Source: a virus
Length of the DNA: 47,315 nucleotides
Virus record (IMG/VR): IMGVR_UViG_3300020578_000131
Location: 1 to 47,315 of that record
Direction: 5' to 3' (one strand)
The translations under genes were made by a program, and so were the position numbers. Each line of letters starts with the position of its first letter. Positions within the stretch are counted from its first letter, which is position 1. This document shows positions 46,613 to 47,315 of the stretch, piece by piece. The notes under the pieces were generated by a model that saw nothing but the letters and a program-made list of their open reading frames with translations, was not told the origin of the DNA and searched no databases.

Positions 46613-47315
46613 TTGTACAATCCTTGTTCATGTCTTGGCGTCCAGCCCAAAGCCCTAATCTTTGAAGAATCTACGGCGTATCTTAAATCTTGTCCCCAAC
46701 GATTTTCTACAAACTTAAGATATGAATCGGTTTTTTCCATCCACTGTATCACTTGTTTAGCTACTTGTAAATTAGTTAGATAGTTTTCAGCTGCAATATT
46801 GTAGATGTCGTTTTTTACACCCTTTTCTAACAATAACATATAAGCAGATACGTTATCTTTAACATAAGTCCAATCTCTAACATAACTTCCGTCGCCGTGA
46901 ATTGGAATCTGCTTGTTGTTATTAATACAATTTATAGATTTAGGAATAAGCTTTTCTTCGAATTGTCTTTCGCCATAATTGTTACTTGTACGTGTAATGA
47001 TATAGTTTAGACCATAAGTTCTATGATAGGACATTACTAGCATTTCAGCAGCAGCTTTAGTAGCTGAATAAGGATTACTTGGCTTAAGTTTATCTTGTTC
47101 TGTAAATTTCCCATCTAGCCTATCACCATATACTTCATCAGTACTGATATGAAAAAATAATGGTCTATCGTATTCTGGTTTCCCACGAACCAATTCAAGC
47201 AAATTATGTGTTCCTAGTATATTGCTTTTTACGAATACGTCAGAACTTTTAATTGAGTTATCAACATGGCTCTCAGCAGCAAAGTTTATTATTATATCAC
47301 AAGTTGGAATATGTG
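46603..47315 (-). CDS. rmlB: dTDP-glucose 4,6-dehydratase, C-terminal part (5' end outside window)
   Basis: This enzyme converts dTDP-glucose to dTDP-4-keto-6-deoxyglucose, the entry step to dTDP-rhamnose and related sugars. The reading frame is open to the window edge, so 236 C-terminal residues are visible and the N-terminal NAD-binding glycine motif is missing. A TTG at 47202 is internal, because family sequence continues upstream of it (FAAESHVDNSI). Visible short-chain dehydrogenase signatures are STDEVYGD (the Thr-Asp-Glu catalytic region), YSATKAAAE (YxxxK), RTSNNYGERQ and GDGSYVRDWTYVKD. The C-terminus stops soon after GWTPRHEQGL, somewhat shorter than in many bacterial homologues. 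The stop overlaps the start of the downstream RmlD-like gene by 10 bases, so the two are probably co-translated. The family assignment is firm; the exact sugar product is inferred. Confidence 0.93.
   Translation of the reverse strand, partial: HIPTCDIIINFAAESHVDNSIKSSDVFVKSNILGTHNLLELVRGKPEYDRPLFFHISTDEVYGDRLDGKFTEQDKLKPSNPYSATKAAAEMLVMSYHRTYGLNYIITRTSNNYGERQFEEKLIPKSINCINNNKQIPIHGDGSYVRDWTYVKDNVSAYMLLLEKGVKNDIYNIAAENYLTNLQVAKQVIQWMEKTDSYLKFVENRWGQDLRYAVDSSKIRALGWTPRHEQGLYKWF

Noticed and set aside
47202-47202. TTG at 47200-47202 as the start of the dehydratase gene
   Set aside because: Family-specific sequence (FAAESHVDNSI and the following residues) continues upstream in frame to the window edge.

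Overview
The window is a stretch of an AT-rich tailed-phage genome, most likely a large T4-like virus with a contractile tail. The evidence is a gp25-type baseplate wedge protein, a gp6-type baseplate wedge protein, a gp55-type late sigma factor, a set of very large virion proteins and a tail-fibre gene ending in an S74 self-cleaving chaperone domain. Several structural genes resemble those of marine or freshwater T4-like phages, but this is a recollection of family style, not a search result. The host cannot be named. No integrase, tRNA, insertion sequence or CRISPR array is visible.

Every gene lies on the minus strand, so transcription runs from high to low coordinates. Coding is nearly gapless: many junctions are TAATG or short overlaps, and no gap exceeds about 120 bases. 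In transcription order: (1) 47315-44189, a nucleotide-sugar cassette with the C-terminal part of a dTDP-glucose 4,6-dehydratase (rmlB), an RmlD-like reductase, a DUF3431-like protein and a UDP-galactopyranose mutase (glf); (2) 44140-42253, small proteins and regulators, including an FmdB-type zinc ribbon, a membrane-anchored protein and a gp55-like late sigma factor; (3) 42251-29125, the baseplate region, with two tandem lysin-bearing paralogues (one M23 metallopeptidase, one probable cysteine hydrolase), a spike-like protein, a 2064-residue protein, gp25, gp6 and a further structural protein; (4) 29122-12402, large and medium virion proteins, including a 2867-residue protein with a LamG-like domain; (5) 12395-3143, a receptor-binding region with two small proteins and three mosaic fibre proteins; (6) 3107-148, a paralogue of an upstream virion protein and a protein with an internal duplication. 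A probable terminator and other inverted repeats follow at 28-159, and a new gene starts at the left edge.

Functionally, the region looks like a late module that builds the baseplate, the cell-wall-penetrating tip and the adhesins. It sits next to a cassette that could alter surface sugars of the host or virion. The most striking features are the duplicated spike-like N-terminal domain carrying two different lytic domains in adjacent genes, and the domain shuffling among the three fibre genes.
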